5,106 nucleotides of DNA from Planctomycetota bacterium (lineage in GTDB: Bacteria > Planctomycetota > Phycisphaerae > WQYP01), in contig JAKAZF010000266.1 of assembly GCA_021826605.1 (NCBI GenBank), positions 1 to 5,106 on the forward strand, written 5' to 3'. The notes beneath the pieces were generated by a model. The model did not search any database. It was not told where the DNA came from and was given only the letters and a program-made list of their open reading frames with translations. How positions within the stretch are numbered: position 1 is the first letter of the stretch; each line of letters opens with the position of its first letter. Below, piece after piece: positions 1-4,539 of the stretch. A program made the translations under genes and the position numbers.

Positions 1-57
1 AGCCGAATAATCAGGCAGCGTCGGGCCGCCATTGCAGAAGGGATTTTACACGAAGGA

Positions 58-87
58 CCGCCGCCATGTAACCGGCGAAGGCGGTGG
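58..87. repeat. GC-rich imperfect inverted repeat downstream of ygfZ
   Basis: Arms CCGCCGCC (58-65) and GGCGGTGG (80-87) are separated by 14 nt. In plus-strand RNA all eight positions pair, with one G-U wobble; in minus-strand RNA, the ygfZ sense, one pair is an A-C mismatch. It lies just past the ygfZ stop codon, where a terminator would be expected, but no T-run follows on either strand. I therefore do not call it an intrinsic terminator. Nothing else in 1-110 can be assigned. Confidence 0.4.
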
Positions 88-110
88 CATGACCGCACAG
101 GCGTTGTCGC

Positions 111-1250
111 TTATTGTTTTCCGGTCCAGAACGGCAAACCCGTCACGGTGATGCGCGTTTCACCGCCCGCGGTATACACCGTAAGCACCCGCCCCGGTTC
201 GGCATAGGCTTTTTTTACATACGCCATTGCAACGGGTTGATTTCCCAGCATCGGGGACATGCAACTGCTGGTAACACAGCCGATTATCGTTTCACCGTCG
301 CGCAACGGCTCCCCGGCAAGGGGTGGCGCATCACCGGGGTTTTTCAAGCCGACAAGCATCCGGGCAACGGCCTTATGGGCGTGCATTCTCGCCACGACTT
401 CCTGCCCCAGATAGCACCCTTTGGATATGTGCACCGCGCGCGAATACCAGTGCGCTGTTTCCATGGGTAAATTCTGATCCGTGAGATCAATTCCGAGCAG
501 CGGCGTTCCAGCTTCAATACGCGCAATGTTGTATGCGGACCAGCCGATGGGACGTAATTTAGTTCTTCCGGGTTTGAACGGCTCCGATTCCGGTTCACCG
601 TTCGCCGAATGAAGCAATTCTTTCCAAATGGCAGCCAGGGCATGACGCGGGACAACCCATTCGTATTGCATTTCCCCGCATTGATCATTGCGGAATACGG
701 TGCAGGGCGTGGCCGCGAATTCCGTAGAACGGTTGCGGAGCAATTCTGTCAAATCCGCGGTTACACTTGCAGCGGCGAGGGTGTCGATAATCCTGGACGA
801 TTCCGGGCCGATCAGCGTGAAACGGGCCAGATCGTCGGTGCGGTTGCGTATCTCAACGTGATCTGAAAACAGATAATTATTCAAGGTTCGACACAATTCA
901 TCAGCGAGGCGGGCGTCCACTTCCAGCAAGGTGGCGTCCGGCTGATGCAGCACATTGATATCCAGAACAATACGCCCCTTGAGGTTCAACAAATAGGCAT
1001 AACAACCGTGCCCCGCACTCAACGATTTGGTTTCGTTGGTAAGCAGGTTATTCAGGAATGATAAACGGTCCCTGCCGGTAAGTTCCACCACACCCCGATG
1101 CGGTGAATCCATGATTGCCGCAGCCTTGCGAATGGCCGCATATTCCGCTTCCGGTTCACCAAAACTCTCAACGATTTGAATATCCGGGCCATAGGGAAGA
1201 TAGCTGGCATTGGCCTGTTCATGCCAGGCATACAGTGGATTTTCGCGCAT
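111..1250 (-). CDS. ygfZ: YgfZ/GcvT-like folate-binding protein
   Basis: A 379-residue cytoplasmic protein of the YgfZ branch of the aminomethyltransferase (GcvT) fold. The YgfZ signature KGCYLGQE is at about residues 277-284 and holds the conserved cysteine of the family. It is preceded by the RIEAG...GIDLTDQNLPMET block (about 245-265), typical of the tetrahydrofolate-binding domain. An N-terminal block with YAYLLNLKGRIVLD (about 84-97) also fits. In E. coli, YgfZ uses folate to support synthesis or repair of iron-sulfur clusters in enzymes such as MiaB; it is not a glycine-cleavage enzyme, and no gcv genes are nearby. The reading frame can extend to a TTG at 1259, but GGAG at 1262-1265 is only 2 nt from it and 11 nt from the ATG at 1250, so I prefer the ATG. 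It is transcribed divergently from the SUFU gene. Family assignment is firm; the exact physiological client is inferred. Confidence 0.93.
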   Translation of the reverse strand: MRENPLYAWHEQANASYLPYGPDIQIVESFGEPEAEYAAIRKAAAIMDSPHRGVVELTGRDRLSFLNNLLTNETKSLSAGHGCYAYLLNLKGRIVLDINVLHQPDATLLEVDARLADELCRTLNNYLFSDHVEIRNRTDDLARFTLIGPESSRIIDTLAAASVTADLTELLRNRSTEFAATPCTVFRNDQCGEMQYEWVVPRHALAAIWKELLHSANGEPESEPFKPGRTKLRPIGWSAYNIARIEAGTPLLGIDLTDQNLPMETAHWYSRAVHISKGCYLGQEVVARMHAHKAVARMLVGLKNPGDAPPLAGEPLRDGETIIGCVTSSCMSPMLGNQPVAMAYVKKAYAEPGRVLTVYTAGGETRITVTGLPFWTGKQ

Positions 1251-1284
1251 GATGATCAAGACTCCATCAGGTTACCTGCCGCTG

Positions 1285-1313
1285 ATTATATAACCAAAAA
1301 ACAAATTCTTCAG
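1285..1313 (-). promoter_or_regulatory. possible sigma70-type promoter for ygfZ
   Basis: Read on the minus strand, a perfect TATAAT (1285-1290) lies 17 bp downstream of a poor -35 candidate, CTGAAG (1308-1313, three of six matches to consensus). A start about 7 nt past the -10 would leave a leader of roughly 25-30 nt before the ATG at 1250. The good -10 and position support it; the weak -35 and AT-rich surroundings limit confidence. I found no comparable promoter reading toward the SUFU gene. Confidence 0.35.
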
Positions 1314-1382
1314 GAATCAGAAACTTCGAGAAATAATGGCGAGCTTTGGGGTTATCTGGACCGGTTCGGCGCTGCCGGCGCT

Positions 1383-1394
1383 TCCGCGCGCGGA
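1383..1394. repeat. 12-bp perfect palindrome upstream of the SUFU gene
   Basis: TCCGCGCGCGGA is self-complementary over all 12 bases and ends 23 bp before the chosen SUFU start codon. It could be a protein-binding site, or simply a chance CG-alternating run in a locally GC-rich stretch. The observation is direct; any role is speculative. Confidence 0.3.
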
Positions 1395-1417
1395 GCTTAT
1401 CCGCTAATGTATGGCCG

Positions 1418-2092
1418 ATGAAAACACAAAGTGAACATTGGCAGCAATGGTTTGAAAGCGTATGGAAACAACGTGAAGAAGTTGTGTATCCGAAATTATT
1501 CGGCGCATTTACCGGAGAGATTCGCACGCTTTCGAGAGCCTGGTTTGAATCCATGGGCTTTCAGGACATTGATCCACGCTGGCTTACGCACGGCATACTG
1601 GAATCGCCACCGAATGACCGCCATGACAACTGGGTTTATATCACAACGGGCCTGTCAAATCCCTGGGGAGTTGACCCCGCGGAAAAGCGAACGGATCCAT
1701 ACAGCGGTCTGGGCGTTGAATTTTTTATGCAAACGGCAGAATCAGCGCCATGGGCCATTGAAGTGCTTGGCACGCTGATGGCAATGCAGATTCTGGCGGC
1801 GCAGGAGCTTATTGCCGGCGGGCTGGTGGAAGCATTTGACCGCGTACCGCTGGGTCGAACGATAGATAAATCAGGTGATTCGCTGATAAAAAACCTGCTG
1901 ATTCTTCCACCTGAACATGTTCCCGCCCAGGCGCAACTGGATTCCGGCATATTTGATTTATTGCTGTGCGTGGGGATAACTGATGCGGAAGTACAATTTG
2001 CCCGGGCACAAGACGGCCCGGGACTGCAAAAGCTGCTTATGCATCACGATTATATTCCGGTAACCCAAGCCCATCGCCCCAGCAGTGTGTGA
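1418..2092 (+). CDS. Suppressor of fused (SUFU) domain protein
   Basis: A 224-residue soluble protein with no signal peptide or membrane segment, matching the bacterial SUFU-like domain along most of its length. Recognisable blocks, in order: WVYITTGLSNPWG (about 72-84); GLGVEFFMQTAESAPWAIEVLGTL (about 97-120), the 'GfG.EL..rt....PWai.lL' core; a DRVPLGRTID turn (141-150); the hydrophobic NLLILPPEH strand (159-167); and LLLCVGITDAEVQFAR (181-196), the C-terminal block ending in the helix that follows 'vGiT..E'. In animals SUFU restrains Gli transcription factors. Many bacterial members are thought to be immunity proteins against polymorphic toxins, from comparative genomics of toxin loci. No toxin gene is visible here, so the role is unknown. 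The frame is open upstream to 1346, but the ATG at 1418 begins the domain-like sequence. No good ribosome binding site precedes it. The next gene follows after 54 bp on the same strand, suggesting co-transcription. Confidence 0.85.
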   Translation: MKTQSEHWQQWFESVWKQREEVVYPKLFGAFTGEIRTLSRAWFESMGFQDIDPRWLTHGILESPPNDRHDNWVYITTGLSNPWGVDPAEKRTDPYSGLGVEFFMQTAESAPWAIEVLGTLMAMQILAAQELIAGGLVEAFDRVPLGRTIDKSGDSLIKNLLILPPEHVPAQAQLDSGIFDLLLCVGITDAEVQFARAQDGPGLQKLLMHHDYIPVTQAHRPSSV

Positions 2093-2146
2093 AACGCAAC
2101 GGAACATCGGCTGAAACGTCCAATAGAATCCAGAGGATTTCCCCGC

Positions 2147-2635
2147 ATGACACAAAGCTCCCCGAAAGAAAACAAAAGCCCGCTGGGTGTGAAACTCATC
2201 GCCCTGTTATCACTGGTGCTGGCGTTGATTGTGTTTACGACCGGCGTGCTTTTGCTGCTGGCCCCGAAGTCATGGATCGCCCGGCTAAGCGTGTATTGCA
2301 TGGATCGGTTGGGATTTATTCCTCATTCCGGACCGCATGGAACCGGGCCGTTACCGCCAACGTGGATACTTTTTTCCGCCTTGATGACCTATACGGTGAT
2401 ATTTGTGCTGGAAGGCGGGGGAATGCTGATGCAGAAAGCGTGGGCGGAATATCTGGTACTGGTGGAACTGGCACTGCTGCTTCCACCGGAAATGCTGGAA
2501 AATTTCCGGCAGCCGGACTTTCTGCGTATTGTAACGCTGATATTTAATATGGTGATATTTGTATATCTTTCTGTTCGCCGCACGCAATCCCTGCTGGCCA
2601 TGCGAGCGCGGCAACTGAACAAACCGATCAGTTAG
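2147..2635 (+). CDS. DUF2127-type four-helix membrane protein
   Basis: A 162-residue integral membrane protein with predicted helices at about 14-38, 72-95, 99-115 and 124-143. The helix 2-4 region carries the pattern I associate with DUF2127: an EGGGMLMQKAWAEYL block (89-103, compare 'GLll.rrWAEwl'), a proline-glutamate step LLPPEMLENF (111-120, compare 'lPlEiyel'), and LRIVTLIFNMVIFVYLSVRR (126-145, compare 'LllNlaivlYLvrr'). The loop between helices 1 and 2 has an unusual glycine/proline/histidine-rich stretch near residues 60-71. The function of the family is unknown. AGAGGA (2132-2137) lies 9 nt before the ATG and supports this start. The gene follows the SUFU gene on the same strand and is probably co-transcribed with it. 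Its stop overlaps the stop of the convergent small ORF at 2632-2757. Confidence 0.75.
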   Translation: MTQSSPKENKSPLGVKLIALLSLVLALIVFTTGVLLLLAPKSWIARLSVYCMDRLGFIPHSGPHGTGPLPPTWILFSALMTYTVIFVLEGGGMLMQKAWAEYLVLVELALLLPPEMLENFRQPDFLRIVTLIFNMVIFVYLSVRRTQSLLAMRARQLNKPIS

Positions 2636-2757
2636 CCCGCGGATTGCGGAAAGTCCAGTCCGGTGTGGCGATAAAATTCCAGGTTCGGATGAAGCCAAAC
2701 ACGCGGAAGCCCGCATTGATTCAAAGCGGTCCGCGCCAGTGCGCTTACGTATGTCAT
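2632..2757 (-). CDS. possible 41-residue small protein downstream of rpsU
   Basis: An ATG at 2757 opens a 41-codon frame ending in TAA at 2632-2634, starting 34 bp beyond the rpsU stop. The peptide begins MTYVSALARTALNQCGL and ends TGLDFPQSAG. It has no membrane segment, no cysteine pairs and no family I recognise. In its favour: by my hand count the G+C at codon positions 1, 2 and 3 is roughly 63, 49 and 59%, a coding-like dip at position 2. It uses the CTG, CCG, GCG and CGC codons common in the neighbours, and it fills almost the whole gap. Against it: no Shine-Dalgarno precedes the ATG, and a frame of this length is not rare by chance. The frame is open nine codons further upstream (to a TAA at 2785-2787), but without a usual start codon. 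It could instead be the rpsU 3' untranslated region. Confidence 0.3.
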   Translation of the reverse strand: MTYVSALARTALNQCGLPRVWLHPNLEFYRHTGLDFPQSAG

Positions 2758-2791
2758 AATGGAGATTGCCGCACGTTCAGGCGGTTACGGA

Positions 2792-3043
2792 TTAAGCCCG
2801 TTCGCGTTCGCGTGTCTGAACACGTTCTTTGGTTGGCGGCGGAGTAATGCCATTGGCTTCCATGAGGGTTTTCATTTCGCGCTTCTGTGCTTTTCGCAAT
2901 TGGCGACGGCGCTTTTCGCTGGGCTTTTCAAAGTACGCAATACGCTTCATGTCCTTAATAAGCCCTTCTTTTTCACAGAGCTTCTTAAAACGACGAAGCA
3001 TTTGATCCACTGTTTCGTTACCGCGTGACTTTACCTTCAGCAT
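2792..3043 (-). CDS. rpsU: 30S ribosomal protein S21
   Basis: An 83-residue, strongly basic protein of the small ribosomal subunit, which sits near the anti-Shine-Dalgarno end of 16S rRNA and aids initiation. The family hallmark is clear: VKSRGNETVDQMLRRFKKLCEKEGLIKDMKRIAYFEKPSEKRR over residues 4-46, followed by a basic helix to about residue 61. The remaining 20 or so residues (EANGITPPPTKERVQTRERERA) extend beyond the roughly 60-70 residues common in the family and end in a charged RERER run encoded by a short tandem CGCGAA-type repeat. GGAG lies 5 nt before the ATG, a good ribosome binding site. A strong promoter about 135 bp upstream drives it through a long leader. It is convergent to the DUF2127 gene and divergent from the ECF sigma gene. 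Confidence 0.95.
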   Translation of the reverse strand: MLKVKSRGNETVDQMLRRFKKLCEKEGLIKDMKRIAYFEKPSEKRRRQLRKAQKREMKTLMEANGITPPPTKERVQTRERERA

Positions 3044-3172
3044 AGCTACTCCGCCAAAACCGGCAATTTCTGCATAAACCCGCCATCTTTAAGCAATCCA
3101 GCCCGGTTCGCCGGGCAATAGATGATACACTCGCTGATGGTCCCCGCACTGCGAAGCAAGGGAATTTTCAAG
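3044..3172 (-). promoter_or_regulatory. rpsU 5' leader, about 129 nt, with a stem-loop
   Basis: From the predicted transcription start near 3172 to the rpsU ATG the transcript would carry about 129 nt of leader, long for a small ribosomal protein gene. It contains a perfect 6-bp stem, GCCCGG/CCGGGC, closed by a CGAA tetraloop on the transcript (3101-3116), and a smaller CGC-AGT-GCG hairpin nearer the 5' end. No T-run follows either stem, so attenuation by an intrinsic terminator is not supported. A ribosomal-protein autoregulatory leader is possible but unproven; I recognise no known leader family. The stem and leader length are seen directly; the transcript start is inferred from the promoter. 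Confidence 0.4.
3101..3116 (-). repeat. perfect 6-bp stem-loop in the rpsU leader
   Basis: GCCCGG (3101-3106), loop TTCG on the plus strand (CGAA on the transcript) and CCGGGC (3111-3116). All six stem pairs are G-C. The pairing does not extend outward and no T-tract adjoins it, so it behaves as a leader hairpin and not as a terminator. Confidence 0.55.
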
Positions 3173-3178
3173 CCACGC

Positions 3179-3207
3179 ATTATAATACCGGCAGGACCGC
3201 CTAGCAA
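3179..3207 (-). promoter_or_regulatory. sigma70-type promoter for rpsU
   Basis: On the minus strand TTGCTA (3202-3207, four of six matches to TTGACA) is followed by exactly 17 bp and a perfect TATAAT (3179-3184). Spacing and -10 are ideal for the housekeeping sigma factor, as expected for a ribosomal protein gene. The predicted start is near 3172. An open frame at 3046-3243 runs straight through this promoter, which argues against that frame being a gene. Confidence 0.7.
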
Positions 3208-3251
3208 GGCCGAGATTTCAAAATTTTGTGAACGCAATATCATCTATCTGA

Positions 3252-3274
3252 AGGCGTTTGCTATAATAACGCCT
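3252..3274. repeat. 7-bp inverted repeat enclosing the ECF cassette -10 box
   Basis: AGGCGTT (3252-3258) and AACGCCT (3268-3274) are perfect inverted copies separated by 9 bp, and that spacer is exactly the extended -10 sequence TGCTATAAT. A dimeric regulator binding here would cover the promoter and block it, so this is a candidate operator. The arms are also able to form a cruciform. The geometry is seen directly; operator function is inferred. Confidence 0.45.
3259..3267 (+). promoter_or_regulatory. extended -10 promoter of the ECF sigma cassette
   Basis: TGCTATAAT is a perfect TATAAT (3262-3267) with the TG dinucleotide of extended -10 promoters one base upstream. There is no recognisable -35 box at 16-18 bp, which the extended -10 can compensate for. 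This is a housekeeping-type promoter. I see no ECF-type GGAAC -35 element, so the sequence offers no sign that the ECF factor transcribes its own gene. The predicted start lies at about 3273-3275. Confidence 0.6.
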
Positions 3275-3317
3275 GTTTAAGGTGGCAGCCAACCCAAGTT
3301 GGCCCAGACTTAAACAG
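3273..3317 (+). promoter_or_regulatory. 45-nt hairpin at the 5' end of the sigma factor mRNA
   Basis: Outer arms CTGTTTAAG (3273-3281) and CTTAAACAG (3309-3317) pair perfectly over 9 bp. A middle TGG/CCA pairing (3283-3285 with 3304-3306) and an apical perfect stem GCCAAC/GTTGGC (3288-3293 with 3298-3303) with loop CCAA follow. They are interrupted by a 1x2 internal loop and a CA bulge, giving 18 paired positions in all. The predicted transcript begins at or next to the base of the hairpin, and the Shine-Dalgarno AAAGG (3323-3327) lies just outside it. It could be a 5' stabiliser, a protein-binding element or a regulatory RNA; no T-run makes it a terminator. I recognise no known riboswitch. 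Confidence 0.6.
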
Positions 3318-3333
3318 ACCATAAAGGATGGGT

Positions 3334-3912
3334 ATGGATGCTCAAGCGGTAACCGCTTTACTGGCTCAATGCCGGGCCGGTGACAAAAGCGCCTGGGATG
3401 CGCTGGTGGATGCTTATTGGCAGCGATTATATGGCTTTGCCTGGCAATCCACGAAAAATCGGGATTTAGCGCATGATCTGGTGCAGGAAACGTTTTTGCG
3501 GGTTGTGCAGAAGCTGGATCGTTATGATCATCGCGACAAGTTTGATGCGTGGCTTTTTCGCATACTCGTAAATTTGATCCGAGATCACAGCCGTTCCCGG
3601 GTTCGTCGTCCTGTACGATCAACAGTTGTTGATACCAGCACCGGGGCGGAAATGACCGATGATATGGCCGCGCGAACCGGCCATCCTTCCGATCCGGTTG
3701 ATTATCAGGAAGATGTGCAAAGGCTTTATGCGGCGCTGGAGCAACTCCCGGAAATCGATCGGCAGGTGTTGCTGCTGCGACATTACGGAGAAATGCCATT
3801 CAAAGACATCGCCAAAATGCTGCACTGCCCTCTGGGAACGGTTCTGGCACGAGCCCACCGAGCCTTGGGGAAATTGCGGATAACCATGGAGGTCGATCAT
3901 GAAGCCAAGTAA
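3334..3912 (+). CDS. ECF-family RNA polymerase sigma factor
   Basis: A 192-residue sigma70-family factor of the minimal ECF (extracytoplasmic function) type, with only regions 2 and 4. Region 2 spans about 9-90 and contains DLVQETFLRVVQKLDRYD (48-65) and KFDAWLFRILVNLIRDHSR (69-87), the core-binding and -10-recognition helices. A variable linker of about 40 residues follows. Region 4 (about 130-182) has the helix-turn-helix LPEIDRQVLLLRHYGEMPFKDIAKMLHCPLGTVLARAHRALGKLR that reads the -35 element. An in-frame ATG at 3328 abuts the AAAGG motif, whereas the ATG at 3334 sits 6 nt from it, so I chose 3334. The 3' end overlaps the next gene by 14 bp, and GGAGG (3888-3892) for that gene lies inside this one, indicating translational coupling. 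It should direct RNA polymerase to a specific regulon when released from its anti-sigma partner. The target promoters cannot be read from this window. Confidence 0.95.
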   Translation: MDAQAVTALLAQCRAGDKSAWDALVDAYWQRLYGFAWQSTKNRDLAHDLVQETFLRVVQKLDRYDHRDKFDAWLFRILVNLIRDHSRSRVRRPVRSTVVDTSTGAEMTDDMAARTGHPSDPVDYQEDVQRLYAALEQLPEIDRQVLLLRHYGEMPFKDIAKMLHCPLGTVLARAHRALGKLRITMEVDHEAK

Positions 3913-4519
3913 ATTATCGCAAGCGTGCCTGTTGGATGTATCCGGAGAATTGGGAGCCGAAGCCAGCGAATTGCTGCGTGAACACGTTGAAACGTACCCC
4001 GCGGGAATGCTGGAATATGATCAGGCGTTGTCAACATTTAAACAACTCAATTCACTGCCTCCGCTGGAATCGCAAATGGATCAAGTTTCGCGGGAACGCT
4101 TGAAACAGCAGGTCAAGCGAGCGGTGCATCGCGCCGTCGGGCAGCAGCAGAAAACGGCCCGGTTGCGTACCATGCGTCGCTGGTTCTACCGCTCCATGTC
4201 AATCGCTTCCGGCGTTGCTGCCGCAATGGTGGTTATGGCGGGGGTTTATATTGTCCGACAACACATTCAAGCGCATCAGGCGCGGGTGATGGATGCGGAA
4301 AACACCTTCCAGGAAATGGCGGAAAGTCATTTGCCTTATCGCGCCAATACTTCCATCAGGCAGATTCGCGCGAGTATTGATCGTTTTGGCTCCCGCAATA
4401 TGTTTGATGCCCAAAGCGGCGCCGACAGTGCGGGCATGATGCAACTGTTCAATGCACTGGACAAAATCCCGGTTCCCGGAGCTGAAGACGGCCTGCCACA
4501 ATCTGACAATATTCAATAA
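3899..4519 (+). CDS. putative single-span membrane anti-sigma factor
   Basis: A 206-residue protein, overlapping the ECF sigma gene by 14 bp, with strong GGAGG 6 nt before its ATG. One hydrophobic segment (about 100-119, SIASGVAAAMVVMAGVYIVR), preceded by arginine-rich residues 88-98, predicts a cytoplasmic N-terminus and an outside C-terminus, the usual anti-sigma topology. The first 45 residues follow the layout of zinc-binding anti-sigma domains ('lldysdGEL....e.Hle.C..C'): LLDVSGELGAEASELLREHVETYPAGMLEY at 11-40. The expected CxxC cysteines are replaced by tyrosine and glycine, so a canonical zinc site is absent. The role, holding the ECF factor inactive at the membrane, is inferred from gene order, overlap and topology, not from a family match. 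The C-terminal 85 residues resemble nothing I know and would be the sensing part. Confidence 0.7.
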   Translation: MKPSKLSQACLLDVSGELGAEASELLREHVETYPAGMLEYDQALSTFKQLNSLPPLESQMDQVSRERLKQQVKRAVHRAVGQQQKTARLRTMRRWFYRSMSIASGVAAAMVVMAGVYIVRQHIQAHQARVMDAENTFQEMAESHLPYRANTSIRQIRASIDRFGSRNMFDAQSGADSAGMMQLFNALDKIPVPGAEDGLPQSDNIQ

Positions 4520-4524
4520 ATAAA

Positions 4525-4537
4525 GCGAGGAGCTCGC
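4525..4537 (+). promoter_or_regulatory. ribosome binding site inside a small hairpin
   Basis: GCGAG (4525-4529) and CTCGC (4533-4537) pair perfectly around a GAG loop, and the Shine-Dalgarno GAGGAG (4527-4532) lies within this stem-loop, 7 nt from the ATG at 4540. Folding would hide most of the ribosome binding site. Ribosomes finishing the upstream gene at 4517-4519 would overrun and open the stem, so translation of the third gene could depend on the second. Pairing is seen; control is inferred. Confidence 0.45.
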
Positions 4538-4539
4538 CT

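Noticed and set aside
1..32. ATG at 32 on the minus strand opening a frame toward the left edge
   Set aside because: Only ten codons are visible, with no ribosome binding site; too little to call a gene.
58..87. Intrinsic terminator for ygfZ
   Set aside because: The inverted repeat has a mismatch in the ygfZ sense, a 14-nt loop and no T-run on either side.
114..470. 118-codon plus-strand open frame opposite ygfZ
   Set aside because: It overlaps the conserved C-terminal half of the YgfZ-family gene in antisense and shows no family features.
111..1250. Aminomethyltransferase (gcvT) of the glycine cleavage system
   Set aside because: The KGCYLGQE signature marks the YgfZ branch, and no glycine cleavage genes are nearby.
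1287..1294. Plus-strand promoter for the SUFU gene at the TATATAAC stretch
   Set aside because: No -35 element or TG extension at a suitable distance; the same bases fit better as the minus-strand -10 for ygfZ.
2636..2791. Bidirectional terminator between the convergent DUF2127 gene and rpsU
   Set aside because: The only stem found is a 4-bp CCGC/GCGG pairing (about 2769-2784) with no T-tract; not enough to call.
2759..3028. 89-codon plus-strand open frame opposite rpsU, rich in Phe and Leu
   Set aside because: Its hydrophobic look results from reading antisense to the lysine- and arginine-rich S21 gene.
3046..3243. 65-codon minus-strand open frame just upstream of rpsU
   Set aside because: It runs through the predicted rpsU promoter (3179-3207); its in-frame ATG at 3180 lies within the -10 region, so a transcript from that promoter would not contain it. 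No recognisable family and no ribosome binding site for either ATG.
3218..3799. 193-codon minus-strand open frame opposite the sigma factor gene
   Set aside because: It is antisense to a clear ECF sigma factor, and its sequence is rich in Pro, His and Arg with no domain, as expected of a shadow frame.
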